64,000 bases of DNA, taken from assembly GCA_963810615.1 (NCBI GenBank), contig CAWEOA010000001.1:124001-188000 (forward strand), in the 5' to 3' direction. Numbering within the stretch: the first letter of the stretch is position 1; each line of letters opens with the position of its first letter. The notes beneath the pieces are model-generated. The model saw nothing but the letters and a program-made list of their open reading frames with translations, was not told the origin of the DNA and ran no database searches. This stretch comes from JARRQJ01 sp963810615. GTDB lineage: Bacteria > Pseudomonadota > Gammaproteobacteria > DRLM01. Positions 53,428 to 62,674 of this stretch are shown here, piece by piece. The position numbers were made by a program, and so were the translations under genes.

Positions 53428-54357
53428 ATGACACTCACCGAACTTCGCTATATCGTTGCGCTAGCCCGGGAACGGCATTTCGGACGGGCCGCCGCGGCAT
53501 GCTTCGTCAGTCAGCCGACCCTGAGCGTGGCGGTAAAAAAACTCGAAGATGAACTGGGCACGGCCTTGTTCGAGCGCGGCAAAACCGACGTGCGCATCAC
53601 GCCTCTGGGTGAGCGTATCGTTGCCCAGGCGAAACGGGTCATGGAAGAAGTGGAGGGCGTAAAGCGCATCGCCCGGCATGATCAGGACCCGCTTGACGGG
53701 CCATTACGCCTCGGGGCGATCTATACGGTGGCGCCCTATCTGTTGCCGCAGCTGATTCCGTCCCTGCACAAACAGGCGCCCAAGATGCCGCTGGTGATCG
53801 AGGAAAACTATACGGCGCGCCTGCAGGAACGGCTGCTGCAGGGAGAGCTGGATGTAATCATCATCTCCCTGCCCTTTGCCGAACCGGGTCTCGAGGTGCG
53901 TGCGCTCTATGACGAGCCGTTTATGGTGGTCTTGCCGGCCGGGCATTCGTGGCGGGAGCGTAGCGCCATCGCCGTCAAGGAGCTTGCCGAAGAACCGGTG
54001 CTGATGCTGGGTGCCGGGCATTGCTTTCGCGAACAGGTATTGAGCGTCTGCCCTGACTGCCAACGCTACGTGGCCAGCGATGATCCGCTGGCTAGGGCCA
54101 TGGAAGGCGGGTCCCTGGAGACGATTCGGCATATGGTGGCCTCTGGCCTGGGTGTGACGGTGTTGCCGTGTACCGCCGCCGGCGCCGATAGATACGCCCA
54201 GCGCTTGTTGGTGCTGAAACGCTTCAAGCCACCGGTTCCCAAGCGGCGCGTGGCCTTGGTCTGGCGCAAGGGTTTTTACCGACCGCGGGCCGTTGCCGCG
54301 CTGGCCAAGGCGATACGCGCCTGCAAGCTGAGCTGCGTGGAGTTCGTCGGGAGATGA
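53428..54357 (+). CDS. oxyR: Peroxide-sensing LysR regulator OxyR
   Basis: 309 residues. N-terminal winged helix-turn-helix (MTLTELRYIVALARERHFGR) and a LysR substrate-type domain. The redox pair Cys199 (GAGHCFREQ) and Cys208 (LSVCPDC) is at exactly the E. coli OxyR positions, so H2O2-driven disulfide activation is expected. Flanked by the divergent peroxiredoxin and by the rubrerythrin operon, both likely targets. Confidence 0.95.
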   Translation: MTLTELRYIVALARERHFGRAAAACFVSQPTLSVAVKKLEDELGTALFERGKTDVRITPLGERIVAQAKRVMEEVEGVKRIARHDQDPLDGPLRLGAIYTVAPYLLPQLIPSLHKQAPKMPLVIEENYTARLQERLLQGELDVIIISLPFAEPGLEVRALYDEPFMVVLPAGHSWRERSAIAVKELAEEPVLMLGAGHCFREQVLSVCPDCQRYVASDDPLARAMEGGSLETIRHMVASGLGVTVLPCTAAGADRYAQRLLVLKRFKPPVPKRRVALVWRKGFYRPRAVAALAKAIRACKLSCVEFVGR

Positions 54358-54369
54358 CCCAACCTTATT

Positions 54370-54384
54370 ATAGGTTTAGACTAT
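54370..54384 (+). promoter_or_regulatory. OxyR half-site before rubrerythrin
   Basis: ATAG-N7-CTAT (54370-54384) is a perfect match to the outer bases of one OxyR half-site, 12 bases after the oxyR stop. The expected second half (from 54392) is poor: TATT and CAAT instead of ATAG and CTAT. Confidence 0.5.
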
Positions 54385-54487
54385 TAAGTACTATTAAATA
54401 ATCAATTAGCTACATCGACAACCCGCCCCTATGATGTCTCCATGCCCGCCAGACGCGGCTCATTAATTTCACCAATGAGGAGACAAC

Positions 54488-54970
54488 ATGATGAGTAAGA
54501 CAGCAGACAGCTCGGTTACCGTCAAGAATATCGAGGCCGCCTTCGCTGGCGAGTCCATGGCCCATATCAAATATCTGTATTTCGCCAGGGTGTGCCGTAG
54601 CCAAGGTGACGAGGACAGCGCCCGAATCTTCGAGGACACCGCCGCCCAGGAAGTGCAGCATGCCTTCGGTCACATGGATCTGCTTTATCCCCGAGAAGCG
54701 CTCGATCCGGTGAAGTGCCTGGACTTGGCGATTGCCGGTGAAACCTACGAGTATACGGAGATGTATCCTCAGTTCCGCCATCTCGCCGAGCAGGAAGGAA
54801 ATCAGACGGCGGCGCGCGAGTTCGACGAACAGATCGCCGAGTCGCGTGAGCATGCCGACAGCTTCCAGGCAATGTTGAGCAAGGCCGCCAAGCGTTTCGC
54901 CGCCTTGACCAAGGTGGAGGAGCGTCACACGCAGCGCTATCAGGAGGCCTTGCAGCTAGCCCGGTCGTGA
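54488..54970 (+). CDS. Rubrerythrin
   Basis: Di-iron peroxidase reducing H2O2 to water. 160 residues forming a four-helix bundle with Glu ligands in AAFAGESMAHIKY, EDTAAQEVQHAFGH, AGETYEYTEMYP and ESREHADSFQ. There is no C-terminal rubredoxin domain here; a separate rubredoxin gene follows 42 bases later and may supply electrons. GAGGAG precedes the tandem ATG at 54488/54491. Confidence 0.92.
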   Translation: MMSKTADSSVTVKNIEAAFAGESMAHIKYLYFARVCRSQGDEDSARIFEDTAAQEVQHAFGHMDLLYPREALDPVKCLDLAIAGETYEYTEMYPQFRHLAEQEGNQTAAREFDEQIAESREHADSFQAMLSKAAKRFAALTKVEERHTQRYQEALQLARS

Positions 54971-55012
54971 GCGGGCGATATTTATCATGTTAATCGGATT
55001 AGGAGTGTCGAA

Positions 55013-55180
55013 ATGAAAAAATGGCAATGTGTGGTGTGTGGATTCATTTATGATGAGAGTAGTGGGCTCCCGGAGGACGGCATTGCGCCGGGGACGCGCT
55101 GGGAGGACATTCCCGTCGATTGGGAATGTCCGGATTGCGGCGTTGCCAAGGCGGATTTTGAAATGATAATGATGGCGTAA
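55013..55180 (+). CDS. Rubredoxin
   Basis: 55-residue one-iron electron carrier. The two CxxC pairs are Cys6/Cys9 (WQCVVCG) and Cys39/Cys42 (WECPDCG), with the family core GLPEDGIAPGTRWEDIPVDW between. Good ribosome binding site (AGGAG) before ATG 55013. It sits between rubrerythrin and a rubredoxin reductase, so the chain NADH-reductase-rubredoxin-rubrerythrin-H2O2 is complete in one operon. Confidence 0.96.
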   Translation: MKKWQCVVCGFIYDESSGLPEDGIAPGTRWEDIPVDWECPDCGVAKADFEMIMMA

Positions 55181-55228
55181 CGGCTGTCAACGCTGTTGCG
55201 GGCGCACTGTCAAAAATGAGGAGAAGAG

Positions 55229-56374
55229 ATGCCGCCTATCGTGATTGTGGGTAGCGGCCTGGGCGGATATACCCTGGCCAAGGAATTGCGCAAACTCGCA
55301 CCTGATGTGTCTTTACACATTATTACCCGCGACGACGGTGCCTTTTATTCCAAGCCGATGCTGTCTAATGCACTGGCCAAAGGTAAGACGCCGCAGACCC
55401 TGGCGACCGCCAGTGCCGAACAGATGGCGGTCCAGTTGCATGCCACTGTTTGGCCGCACACGGAGGTGACGGCCATCGGTGTTGCGGCGCGCACCGTGAC
55501 CGCCCGCGGCGAGACCGTGCACTACGATAAGCTGGTATTGGCAGTGGGCGCGCAGCCGATTGATCCACCGCTGACAGGTGATGCCGCGGCGGCGATATGT
55601 TCGGTAAATAATCTGGCGGATTATGCCCGTTTTCGCGAGTGCATCGAGTTTGCGCGGCATGTCGCGATCATCGGCCCCGGCTTGATCGGTTGCGAGTTCG
55701 CCAACGATCTGCTACTGGCCGGCAAGGCAGTGACGGTCATCGGGCCGGCCGCCGAGCCGCTGGATCGCCTGCTGCCTCCGGAAGCGGGGCGGGTCCTGCG
55801 GGAGGCCCTGGCCGCGGCCGGAGTGAACTGGCGGCTGGGGGTCAGTGTGCAAGGCGTGGATCGTCACGATGATGACTTGCTCTTAGAGCTGTCCGATGGT
55901 TCAACGATGGTGGCGGATGCAGTGCTCTCGGCCGTGGGTTTGCGCCCCAATCTGGATTTGGCGCACAAGGCGGGCATCGCGACCCGGCGCGGTATCGTCG
56001 TGGACCGCTATCTCGAAGCCAGTGCGCCGAGTGTGTTTGCCCTGGGCGATTGCGCCGAAGTGGAGGGTCTGGTGTTGCCGTTTGTCATGCCCATCATGCA
56101 GGCGGCGCGCGCACTGGCCAAAACCTTATCGGGCACGCGCACCGCGGTGAACTATCCCGCCATGCCAGTGGTGGTGAAGACGCCCGCCCATGCGGTGGTG
56201 GTAGCGCCGCCGCCGCCCGAAAGCGAGGGGCGATGGGAAATAAGGGTTACGGAGCAGGGCGCGCGCGCCGTCCATCGCGATGCGCAGGGAAGACTGCTGG
56301 GGTTTGCGCTGACCGGAGGGACCGTTGCCGAGAAGCAGTCCCTGACCAAGGAGATGCCGCCGTGGCTTGAATGA
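55229..56374 (+). CDS. FAD-dependent rubredoxin reductase
   Basis: 381-residue pyridine-nucleotide-disulfide-type oxidoreductase. FAD-binding GSGLGGYTLAKELRK at the N terminus, NAD-binding GPGLIGCEFANDLLLAGKAV in the middle, and the second FAD motif SVFALGDCAEVEG. The C-terminal domain PAMPVVVKTPAHAVVVAPPP is typical for rubredoxin-NAD reductases of the AlkT/RubB group. AGGAG precedes the ATG. Confidence 0.93.
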   Translation: MPPIVIVGSGLGGYTLAKELRKLAPDVSLHIITRDDGAFYSKPMLSNALAKGKTPQTLATASAEQMAVQLHATVWPHTEVTAIGVAARTVTARGETVHYDKLVLAVGAQPIDPPLTGDAAAAICSVNNLADYARFRECIEFARHVAIIGPGLIGCEFANDLLLAGKAVTVIGPAAEPLDRLLPPEAGRVLREALAAAGVNWRLGVSVQGVDRHDDDLLLELSDGSTMVADAVLSAVGLRPNLDLAHKAGIATRRGIVVDRYLEASAPSVFALGDCAEVEGLVLPFVMPIMQAARALAKTLSGTRTAVNYPAMPVVVKTPAHAVVVAPPPPESEGRWEIRVTEQGARAVHRDAQGRLLGFALTGGTVAEKQSLTKEMPPWLE

Positions 56375-56435
56375 ATGCGTTATTATCCGGCGGCATGCCG
56401 TGCCCCGATATGATATGCAGATAACAATAAGAGAT

Positions 56436-56496
56436 TCACTGCAAAGACGCAGAGAAAAGGAAATTAATCATAAAGCCCTTTGCGCCTTCGCGGTGA
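56436..56496 (+). repeat. REP-like imperfect inverted repeat
   Basis: TCACTGCAAAGACGCAGAG (56436-56454) and CTTTGCGCCTTCGCGGTGA (56478-56496) are imperfect inverted arms. The CTTTGCG-CTTCGCGGTGA sequence is of a type I have seen scattered in intergenic DNA of environmental bacteria. It lies between the rubredoxin reductase and trkH genes. Confidence 0.6.
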
Positions 56497-56546
56497 TAAA
56501 TAATACTATGGGACTACGGTCACGATCTCCCTGAAGGATCTACGGG

Positions 56547-58007
56547 ATGGAACAAATCAAGTTGCTGAGTTACGCCGTTCGTTTGCCGGTGCTTGCCAAG
56601 TACCTGGGACAGCTGGTGGTGGTAATGAGCGCCTTGGTCGCAGTGCAGTTGCTGGTCTCGCTGTATTTCGCCGACTATTTCCTGAGTGTTCGCTATGCGG
56701 TGATCATCGCAGGATTACTTGCCGTAGGCGTGCCGGCGTCGCGTTTGCGCGCTCCCGATAAGATTCAAAGTAACGAAGCGCTTGTTATTACCGGTCTAGC
56801 CTTCATCATTTCTCCTTTTATTTTGGCCTATCCCTTCACCGCGTTGGGTATTCCCTACATGGATGCTTTATTCGAGGCGGTGTCGGGTGTGACCACCACT
56901 GGCTTGTCCACCCTGCCTACGGTGACGGATATGCCTCACACCTTCTTGTTCAGCCGCGCCTGGATGCAGTGGTATGGCGGTCTGGGCATCGTCGTCCTGT
57001 CGGTGGCGCTATTGACGGGCCATGAGGCGGCGACCCGCCGTTTGCTCGACCCGGAATTGAGCGGTGAATCCCTGGCGGTCGCCACTCCCATCCATGCGCG
57101 GCGAGTGTTGGTGGTTTATACGCTGCTGACAGTGGTCGGCATACTATCGCTGTGGTGGTTGTCGGGGGACGGATTTGCTGCTGTCACCCATGTGTTGGCG
57201 GCGGTATCCACCGGCGGCTTTTCTTCTTTCGATAATAGCGTGGCGGGTTTTGCACAATGGCCGGCGCGCTTTTTGGTGATGGTCTTGGGACTGTTTGGCG
57301 CCGTGTCTCTACCCATATATTATCGCGCCTACCACCAGGGGTGGCGACAGGGCCTGAGCGATGTGGAGTTGCGCGCTTTGCTGGCGGTGGTGGTGGTGAT
57401 CGGCGTTGCCCTAGCCTGGTCCATGATGCAATCTCGGGGCGCAAGTTGGGAAACCCTGAGGCATGCAGTATTCCTTACCTTATCCGCCCAGACCACGACC
57501 GGGTTCGCCAGTTTATCCGTCGCCAGCCTGGATGCCGCTTCCAAGGTGGTAATGATCATCTCCATGGCCATCGGCGGCTGCCTGGGATCGACGGCCGGGG
57601 GGATCAAGATCTTGCGCCTGTTGCTCTTGCTCAGATTGTTCCAATTGACGATTCAGCGCATCGCGGTGCCCAGCCATGCCGTAGTGCAGGTGCAATTGGG
57701 CGGACGGACTTTGGAGGACGATGATCTATTGCGGGCCTTGGTGTTGATCGCCTTGTTCGGCGTAGTAATACTCCTGTCGTGGCTGCCGTTCGTCGTGGCC
57801 GGATACGATCCCCTGAACGCCTTGTTCGAAGTGGTCTCCGCCACCGCCACGGTGGGTTTATCTACTGGAATCACCAATATGGAGTTGCCGTCCGCGCTTA
57901 AAGCCGTATTATGCGTCGACATGCTCGCCGGGCGCTTGGAGATCGTGGCCTTGTTGATTGTGTTGTATCCTGGTACTTGGTTCGGCAAACGGGCGGGATC
58001 GACATGA
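56547..58007 (+). CDS. trkH: Potassium uptake protein TrkH
   Basis: 486-residue membrane protein of the Trk/Ktr/HKT superfamily with four pore-loop repeats: EAVSGVTTTGLSTLP, AVSTGGFSSFDNS, SAQTTTGFASLS and VSATATVGLSTGI, each carrying the selectivity-filter glycine. Its TGA overlaps the start of the NAD-binding subunit gene as ATGA. Confidence 0.93.
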   Translation: MEQIKLLSYAVRLPVLAKYLGQLVVVMSALVAVQLLVSLYFADYFLSVRYAVIIAGLLAVGVPASRLRAPDKIQSNEALVITGLAFIISPFILAYPFTALGIPYMDALFEAVSGVTTTGLSTLPTVTDMPHTFLFSRAWMQWYGGLGIVVLSVALLTGHEAATRRLLDPELSGESLAVATPIHARRVLVVYTLLTVVGILSLWWLSGDGFAAVTHVLAAVSTGGFSSFDNSVAGFAQWPARFLVMVLGLFGAVSLPIYYRAYHQGWRQGLSDVELRALLAVVVVIGVALAWSMMQSRGASWETLRHAVFLTLSAQTTTGFASLSVASLDAASKVVMIISMAIGGCLGSTAGGIKILRLLLLLRLFQLTIQRIAVPSHAVVQVQLGGRTLEDDDLLRALVLIALFGVVILLSWLPFVVAGYDPLNALFEVVSATATVGLSTGITNMELPSALKAVLCVDMLAGRLEIVALLIVLYPGTWFGKRAGST

Positions 58008-58654
58008 GAATTGTATTCGTCGGCGCAGGATCTTTGGCGGTCATGACCGCCTCCATGCTGGTCAAACAGGGGCACGAGGTGATCATCGTCGAGCGCGACA
58101 AGCAGCGTATCGAAGAATTGACCACTCAACTGGATTGCGGCTTTGTCCATGGCGACGGCAGTACGCCGGCCATTTTGGAGGAAACAAATCCAAAGCAGAC
58201 AGATTTTCTATTTTGCCTCACCGGTAACGATCAGGCCAATATCATTACCAGCCTGGTGGGGCGTTCACTGGGTTTTGCGCGTGTCGTCACCAAGATCGAA
58301 AGCGCCGATTTTGAACATATTTGTATCGAACTGGGCTTGAAGGACACCATCATTCCGGCACGCACCATTGGTCGCTATCTCTCCGATATGGTGAAGGGGC
58401 AGGACCCGTTGGAGTTGTCTGCCATGATCAAGGAGGAGGCGCGGGTATTTTCCTTTGTAGTGCATGCGGAGGAAGAAGGTCCGGTACAGGATTTAAAGCT
58501 TCCCGAGCAAAGCCGGGTCATATGCTTATATCGTGACGGTCATTTCCTGTTGGTCGATGAAAACACCACCCTTAAGATCGACGATGAAGTGGTGATCCTG
58601 CTGAACAGCAAACACTTGCCTGAGCTTACCGAGCGCTGGAGCGTTCACGCGTAG
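58004..58654 (+). CDS. trkA: TrkA-type NAD-binding gating subunit (half-length)
   Basis: 216-residue KTN/RCK protein with the Rossmann motif FVGAGSLAVMTASML and HGDGSTPAILEE, and a C-terminal TrkA-C domain (LPEQSRVICLYRDGHFLLVDE). It has one KTN-TrkA-C unit, as in KtrA, not the two of E. coli TrkA. The ATG at 58004 overlaps trkH, showing that they form one channel. Confidence 0.92.
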   Translation: MRIVFVGAGSLAVMTASMLVKQGHEVIIVERDKQRIEELTTQLDCGFVHGDGSTPAILEETNPKQTDFLFCLTGNDQANIITSLVGRSLGFARVVTKIESADFEHICIELGLKDTIIPARTIGRYLSDMVKGQDPLELSAMIKEEARVFSFVVHAEEEGPVQDLKLPEQSRVICLYRDGHFLLVDENTTLKIDDEVVILLNSKHLPELTERWSVHA

Positions 58655-58712
58655 CGCAGTAAGCCGTGATTGATCGCGGCTTACCCTGTTGACGGATGGA
58701 TTAGGAGCGCTC

Positions 58713-61346
58713 ATGGAGCTGGAAACTAAAGTCGTCGCTTGGCATATTCTGGGCGCGGCCGAAGTATGCGCAGTCTTGGAGGTCGATCCGGATAAGGGGT
58801 TGACTGATGCCGTTGTTGAGCAGCGTCGCACGGTATATGGTGATAACACCATCCAAGAACAGCATCGACGCAGCTTGTGGCGCCTACTGCTCTCCCAATT
58901 CACCGATTTCATGATTGTGGTGCTGATCGTTGCGGCAGTGATTGCCGGTATGGTTGGGGAACTCGCCGACAGTATTGCCATCGTCGTCATCGTGCTGCTC
59001 AACGGGCTGATCGGTTTTATCCAGGATTACCGTGCCGAACAGGCCATAAATGCCTTGCGGCAACTGTCTGCACCCACGGCCAAGGTGCGCCGAAACGGCC
59101 GCATCCTAACCCTGGCGAGCAATGAATTGATCCCCGGCGACATAGTCTTGCTGGAGGTAGGCAATATCGTCCCGGCGGATCTGCGGGCGTTGGAGATGAT
59201 TCAGCTGCTGGTTAACGAGGCATCTCTGACCGGCGAGTCGGTGTCGGTGGAGAAAGACGCGGGCGCCGTTGCGGCGGCGCAATCGTCGCTCGGTGAACGC
59301 TCCAATATGCTTTACAAAGGAACAGTAGTGACTCAGGGGCGCGGTATGGGCGTGGTGACGGCCACTGGTATGCTCACCGAGTTGGGTAAGATCGCCACCT
59401 TGCTCGAGGCGGCCGGTGACAGCCGCACCCCTCTGCAAAAGCGTCTTGCCCGCTTTGGTCGACGCCTGGCCCTCGCGGTGCTGGCAGTGTGTGCGATTAT
59501 CTTCGCCGCCGGCCTGCTCCGCGGCGAGCCCGTATTATTGATGTTTTTAACCGCGGTGAGTCTGGCCGTTGCCGCCATTCCTGAAGCCTTGCCGGCGGTA
59601 GTCACTGTCAGCCTAGCATTTGGCGCACGCAAGATGGTGCAACACCACGCCCTGATCCGGCGCCTCCCGGCAGTGGAAACCCTGGGTTCGGTGACCTATA
59701 TCTGTTCCGATAAGACCGGCACGCTCACCGAAAACAGCATGCGTCTGGAGGCGGTATTCGCTGCCGGTACCTTGCAGCCGGCTTTGTCGACCCAGGGTGA
59801 ACTGTGGAGGCAACTGGGCATCGGTCTGGCGCTCAACAACGAAGTTGTCTTGGATGCCAAGGGTGTGCCGGTGGGAGATCCTACGGAAGTGGCGCTGTAC
59901 CAGGCCGCGCATGAGGCGGGATTCAGCAAAGAAACCCTGGAATTGGAAAGGCCGCGAATCGACGAAGTGCCTTTTGACTCCAAGCGCATGCGCATGACGA
60001 CCTTGCACAATAGCGATGATGGGGTGGTGGCCTATATCAAAGGAGCGCCGGAGCGTGTCATCCCATTATGCGACGACGTGCTGAGCGAGTCGGGTATCAC
60101 TCCCTTGGATAAGCATGAATGGCAACAGCAGGCCATGACTTTGGCCGGACAGGGTTATCGAGTCTTGGCCATGGCCTATCGTCGGTGGCAGGATCGGCCC
60201 GATGATAGCGGTGAAGAACTGGAACGGAATCTTACTCTGCTCGGCTTATTGGCCTTGATCGATCCGCCGCGTGCCGAAGCGGCGGAGGCGGTGGCCTTGT
60301 GCCGACAGGCGGGTATCATCCCGGTAATGATCACCGGGGATCATCCCGCTACGGCGCACGCCATTGCCGTGCGTCTCGGTATCTGTGGTGCGAATGACGT
60401 CGTCGTGACCGGCGCCGACCTGGCCGGTATGAGCGATGAGCAGCTGGCCGGACAAGTCGAAGACCTGAAAGTCTACGCGCGCGTCGATCCCGCACAGAAG
60501 ATCCGTATCGTCACCGCCTTGCAACAGCGTGGCCATTTCGTCGCCATGACCGGCGACGGTGTCAATGATGCGCCGGCATTGAAACGCGCCGACATCGGCG
60601 TGGCCATGGGGCGTATCGGTACCGACGTCGCCCGCGAGGCGTCGCACCTGGTGTTATTGGACGATAATTTCGCCACCATTGTCGCCGCAGTGAGGGAAGG
60701 TCGGCGCATCTACGACAACATCCGCAAGTTCATCAAATATACCATGACCAGCAATTCGGGCGAGATCTGGACCTTGTTCCTGGCGCCGTTTCTAGGCATG
60801 CCGATCCCGCTGCTGCCGATCCATATTCTATGGATCAATCTGGTCACCGACGGTCTGCCGGGCTTGGCGCTCTCCATGGAGGCGGGGGAAAAAAATATCA
60901 TGCATCGCCCGCCGCGTCCGCCGCAAGAGAGCGTTTTCGCCCACGGCATGTGGCAACATATGCTGTGGATCGGTTTGCTAATCGGCGGCGTGTCCATCTT
61001 TACCCAGGCATGGGCCATCAATCACGGGCTTGCCCATTGGCAGACCATGACGTTCACCACCTTAACCGTGGCGCAACTGGTGCACTCCATGGTAATCCGT
61101 AGCGAGACGGAGTCGCTGTTCACCATTGGTGTTTTTTCCAACAAATCATTGCTGGGCGCCGTGCTGCTGACAGTAATGCTGCAACTGGCCGTGATCTATT
61201 TGCCGCCGTTACAAGTAATCTTCAAGACCCAGGCGCTCTCGGCAGGGGAACTGGCCTTTTGTTTTGCTATGTCCGGCATTATCTTTATCGCCGTTGAGCT
61301 GGAAAAATGGTTGGTGCGCTGTGGGTATATATATCGTTCCGCTTAA
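58713..61346 (+). CDS. P-type cation ATPase (calcium-type, P2)
   Basis: 877 residues, about ten membrane helices. N-terminal cation-ATPase domain, actuator loop TGES (EASLTGESVSVEKD), membrane motif PEALPAVVTVSLAFG, phosphorylation site DKTGT (Asp near residue 333), nucleotide-binding KGAPERVIPLC, and hinge TGDGVNDAPALKRADIG. The PEALP form and the C-terminal four-helix domain fit Ca- or Na/K-type P2 pumps; the ion cannot be fixed from sequence. TAGGAG precedes ATG 58713. It follows the potassium system by about 60 bases. Confidence 0.92.
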   Translation: MELETKVVAWHILGAAEVCAVLEVDPDKGLTDAVVEQRRTVYGDNTIQEQHRRSLWRLLLSQFTDFMIVVLIVAAVIAGMVGELADSIAIVVIVLLNGLIGFIQDYRAEQAINALRQLSAPTAKVRRNGRILTLASNELIPGDIVLLEVGNIVPADLRALEMIQLLVNEASLTGESVSVEKDAGAVAAAQSSLGERSNMLYKGTVVTQGRGMGVVTATGMLTELGKIATLLEAAGDSRTPLQKRLARFGRRLALAVLAVCAIIFAAGLLRGEPVLLMFLTAVSLAVAAIPEALPAVVTVSLAFGARKMVQHHALIRRLPAVETLGSVTYICSDKTGTLTENSMRLEAVFAAGTLQPALSTQGELWRQLGIGLALNNEVVLDAKGVPVGDPTEVALYQAAHEAGFSKETLELERPRIDEVPFDSKRMRMTTLHNSDDGVVAYIKGAPERVIPLCDDVLSESGITPLDKHEWQQQAMTLAGQGYRVLAMAYRRWQDRPDDSGEELERNLTLLGLLALIDPPRAEAAEAVALCRQAGIIPVMITGDHPATAHAIAVRLGICGANDVVVTGADLAGMSDEQLAGQVEDLKVYARVDPAQKIRIVTALQQRGHFVAMTGDGVNDAPALKRADIGVAMGRIGTDVAREASHLVLLDDNFATIVAAVREGRRIYDNIRKFIKYTMTSNSGEIWTLFLAPFLGMPIPLLPIHILWINLVTDGLPGLALSMEAGEKNIMHRPPRPPQESVFAHGMWQHMLWIGLLIGGVSIFTQAWAINHGLAHWQTMTFTTLTVAQLVHSMVIRSETESLFTIGVFSNKSLLGAVLLTVMLQLAVIYLPPLQVIFKTQALSAGELAFCFAMSGIIFIAVELEKWLVRCGYIYRSA

Positions 61347-61702
61347 GCGTTTCTCCGCCACGGTTCATATTGCAGGCGCTTTGCTTAGGTTGCAGAGGAT
61401 TTCTTATGGCCGGCACATTCTGCAAAGGCATGAAACGGGACGTGCTTTAAGATTCCGTGAGGATGCACGCTTCGTAATCGCTGCGCGCCGTAGACGTGAA
61501 TTCTGGCCCGAATTTAAAGGTAAAATTCAAATATAGGAAAATACCGTTTAGTGGTTGACGTTATCTTTTTTGTGGGATAAATGAAGCTATGCTGTCGGTC
61601 AGTCTCCGATAAGCATGTTAAAATCCTACGCTTGGAAGAAAGCGAGATTCCGCATTGCTCTCAACGCGATCTCGGGAACGCTATGAAAAAAAGGAAAATA
61701 CA
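61347..61702. other. Leader region before the DUF481 gene
   Basis: No credible gene (a frame 61264-61536 overlaps the ATPase end and looks like a shadow). A promoter is likely: TTGACG (61555-61560), 17 bases, TAAATG (61578-61583), about 120 bases before the ATG. Confidence 0.45.
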
Positions 61703-62419
61703 ATGAAAAAAACGATCTCAATGCTGGTCTTGGCCGGAACCTTTCTGCCGATCCAAGGAGTACTAGCCAATCCCGAAAGTACCTGGAAAGCGCAAGCGGA
61801 ACTCGGTGTGATTACCACCAATGGTAACACCAAGACTCGGAACATCACCGCCAAGGCGCAGGTCGTCAACGAGCGTGACCGATGGCGACATACCCTCAAA
61901 ATCGATTCCTTGAACAGCTCAGAACGCGGCAATAAAACCGCCGAACGTTATTATGTTTCCGGCAAGAGTGATTATAAGTTGACCGCTAAGAGTTACGCCT
62001 TCGGTCTCCTAACCTACGAAAACGACCGATTTAGCGGTTACGACTATCGCGCCACGGAAACCCTCGGCTACGGCCGCAATATCATCAATCGTGATACCTT
62101 GAGCCTGGATCTGGAAGTTGGTCTTGGCGATAGGCAAAGCAAAATCGGCAGCACCGGAGAGAGTCAGAATGAGGGTTTGATTCATTTAGCGGGCAGATTG
62201 GGTTGGAAGATCAGCGCCACCTCGACATTCAGTCAAGACCTGTCCTCCGATATCGGCGAAAAAACGACGGTGAGCAAATCCGTTACCGCGTTGCAGACCC
62301 AGGTCGTGGGTAACTTGGCATCCAAATTATCGTTCACCGCAAAATATTCTTCCCCAGTTCCCGCCGATGCTACTGAACTGGATACGGAGACCGCGGTTAC
62401 TTTGGTATATACTTTTTAG
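61703..62419 (+). CDS. DUF481 outer-membrane barrel protein
   Basis: 238 residues. Signal peptide of about 22 residues (MKKTISMLVLAGTFLPIQGVLA). The mature part has the DUF481 (YdiY-like) pattern: WKAQAELGVITTNGNTKTRNITAKA near the front, alternating beta strands, and a C-terminal aromatic (LVYTF) for BAM insertion. No function is assigned to the family; some members respond to acid or salt. AAAGGA precedes the ATG. Confidence 0.9.
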   Translation: MKKTISMLVLAGTFLPIQGVLANPESTWKAQAELGVITTNGNTKTRNITAKAQVVNERDRWRHTLKIDSLNSSERGNKTAERYYVSGKSDYKLTAKSYAFGLLTYENDRFSGYDYRATETLGYGRNIINRDTLSLDLEVGLGDRQSKIGSTGESQNEGLIHLAGRLGWKISATSTFSQDLSSDIGEKTTVSKSVTALQTQVVGNLASKLSFTAKYSSPVPADATELDTETAVTLVYTF

Positions 62420-62447
62420 AGCCTGTTTGATGGAAAATAGATTCTTA

Positions 62448-62602
62448 TCATGTCGAGCACAGCGGGAATTTTGATCCAGCCTATCCATACCGCACCGCTT
62501 CGACATGAAGAGATCTTCACGCCATGAAAGTCGTGACTGGATATCCATAGAGATGGATAATTTCTTCTTCTCCTGTTTTCCTCCTTACGGCACGACTTTC
62601 AT
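62448..62602. repeat. Cluster of inverted repeats between convergent genes
   Basis: TCATGTCGA (62448-62456) with TCGACATGA (62500-62508); ATGAAAGTCGTG (62524-62535) with CACGACTTTCAT (62591-62602); inside the latter, TATCCAT-AGAG-ATGGATA. Such a compound structure between converging transcripts could be a bidirectional terminator or a small palindromic element. Confidence 0.55.
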
Positions 62603-62674
62603 TGTCCGCTGTTGAGTGGGTTCTAAGCATAACAGCGGATAGCGGTTGTATAGGGGCATATATGCGTAGAATCG

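Noticed and set aside
61264..61536. 90-codon frame running off the end of the P-type ATPase gene
   Set aside because: No ribosome binding site, Arg-rich, starts within the ATPase coding sequence.
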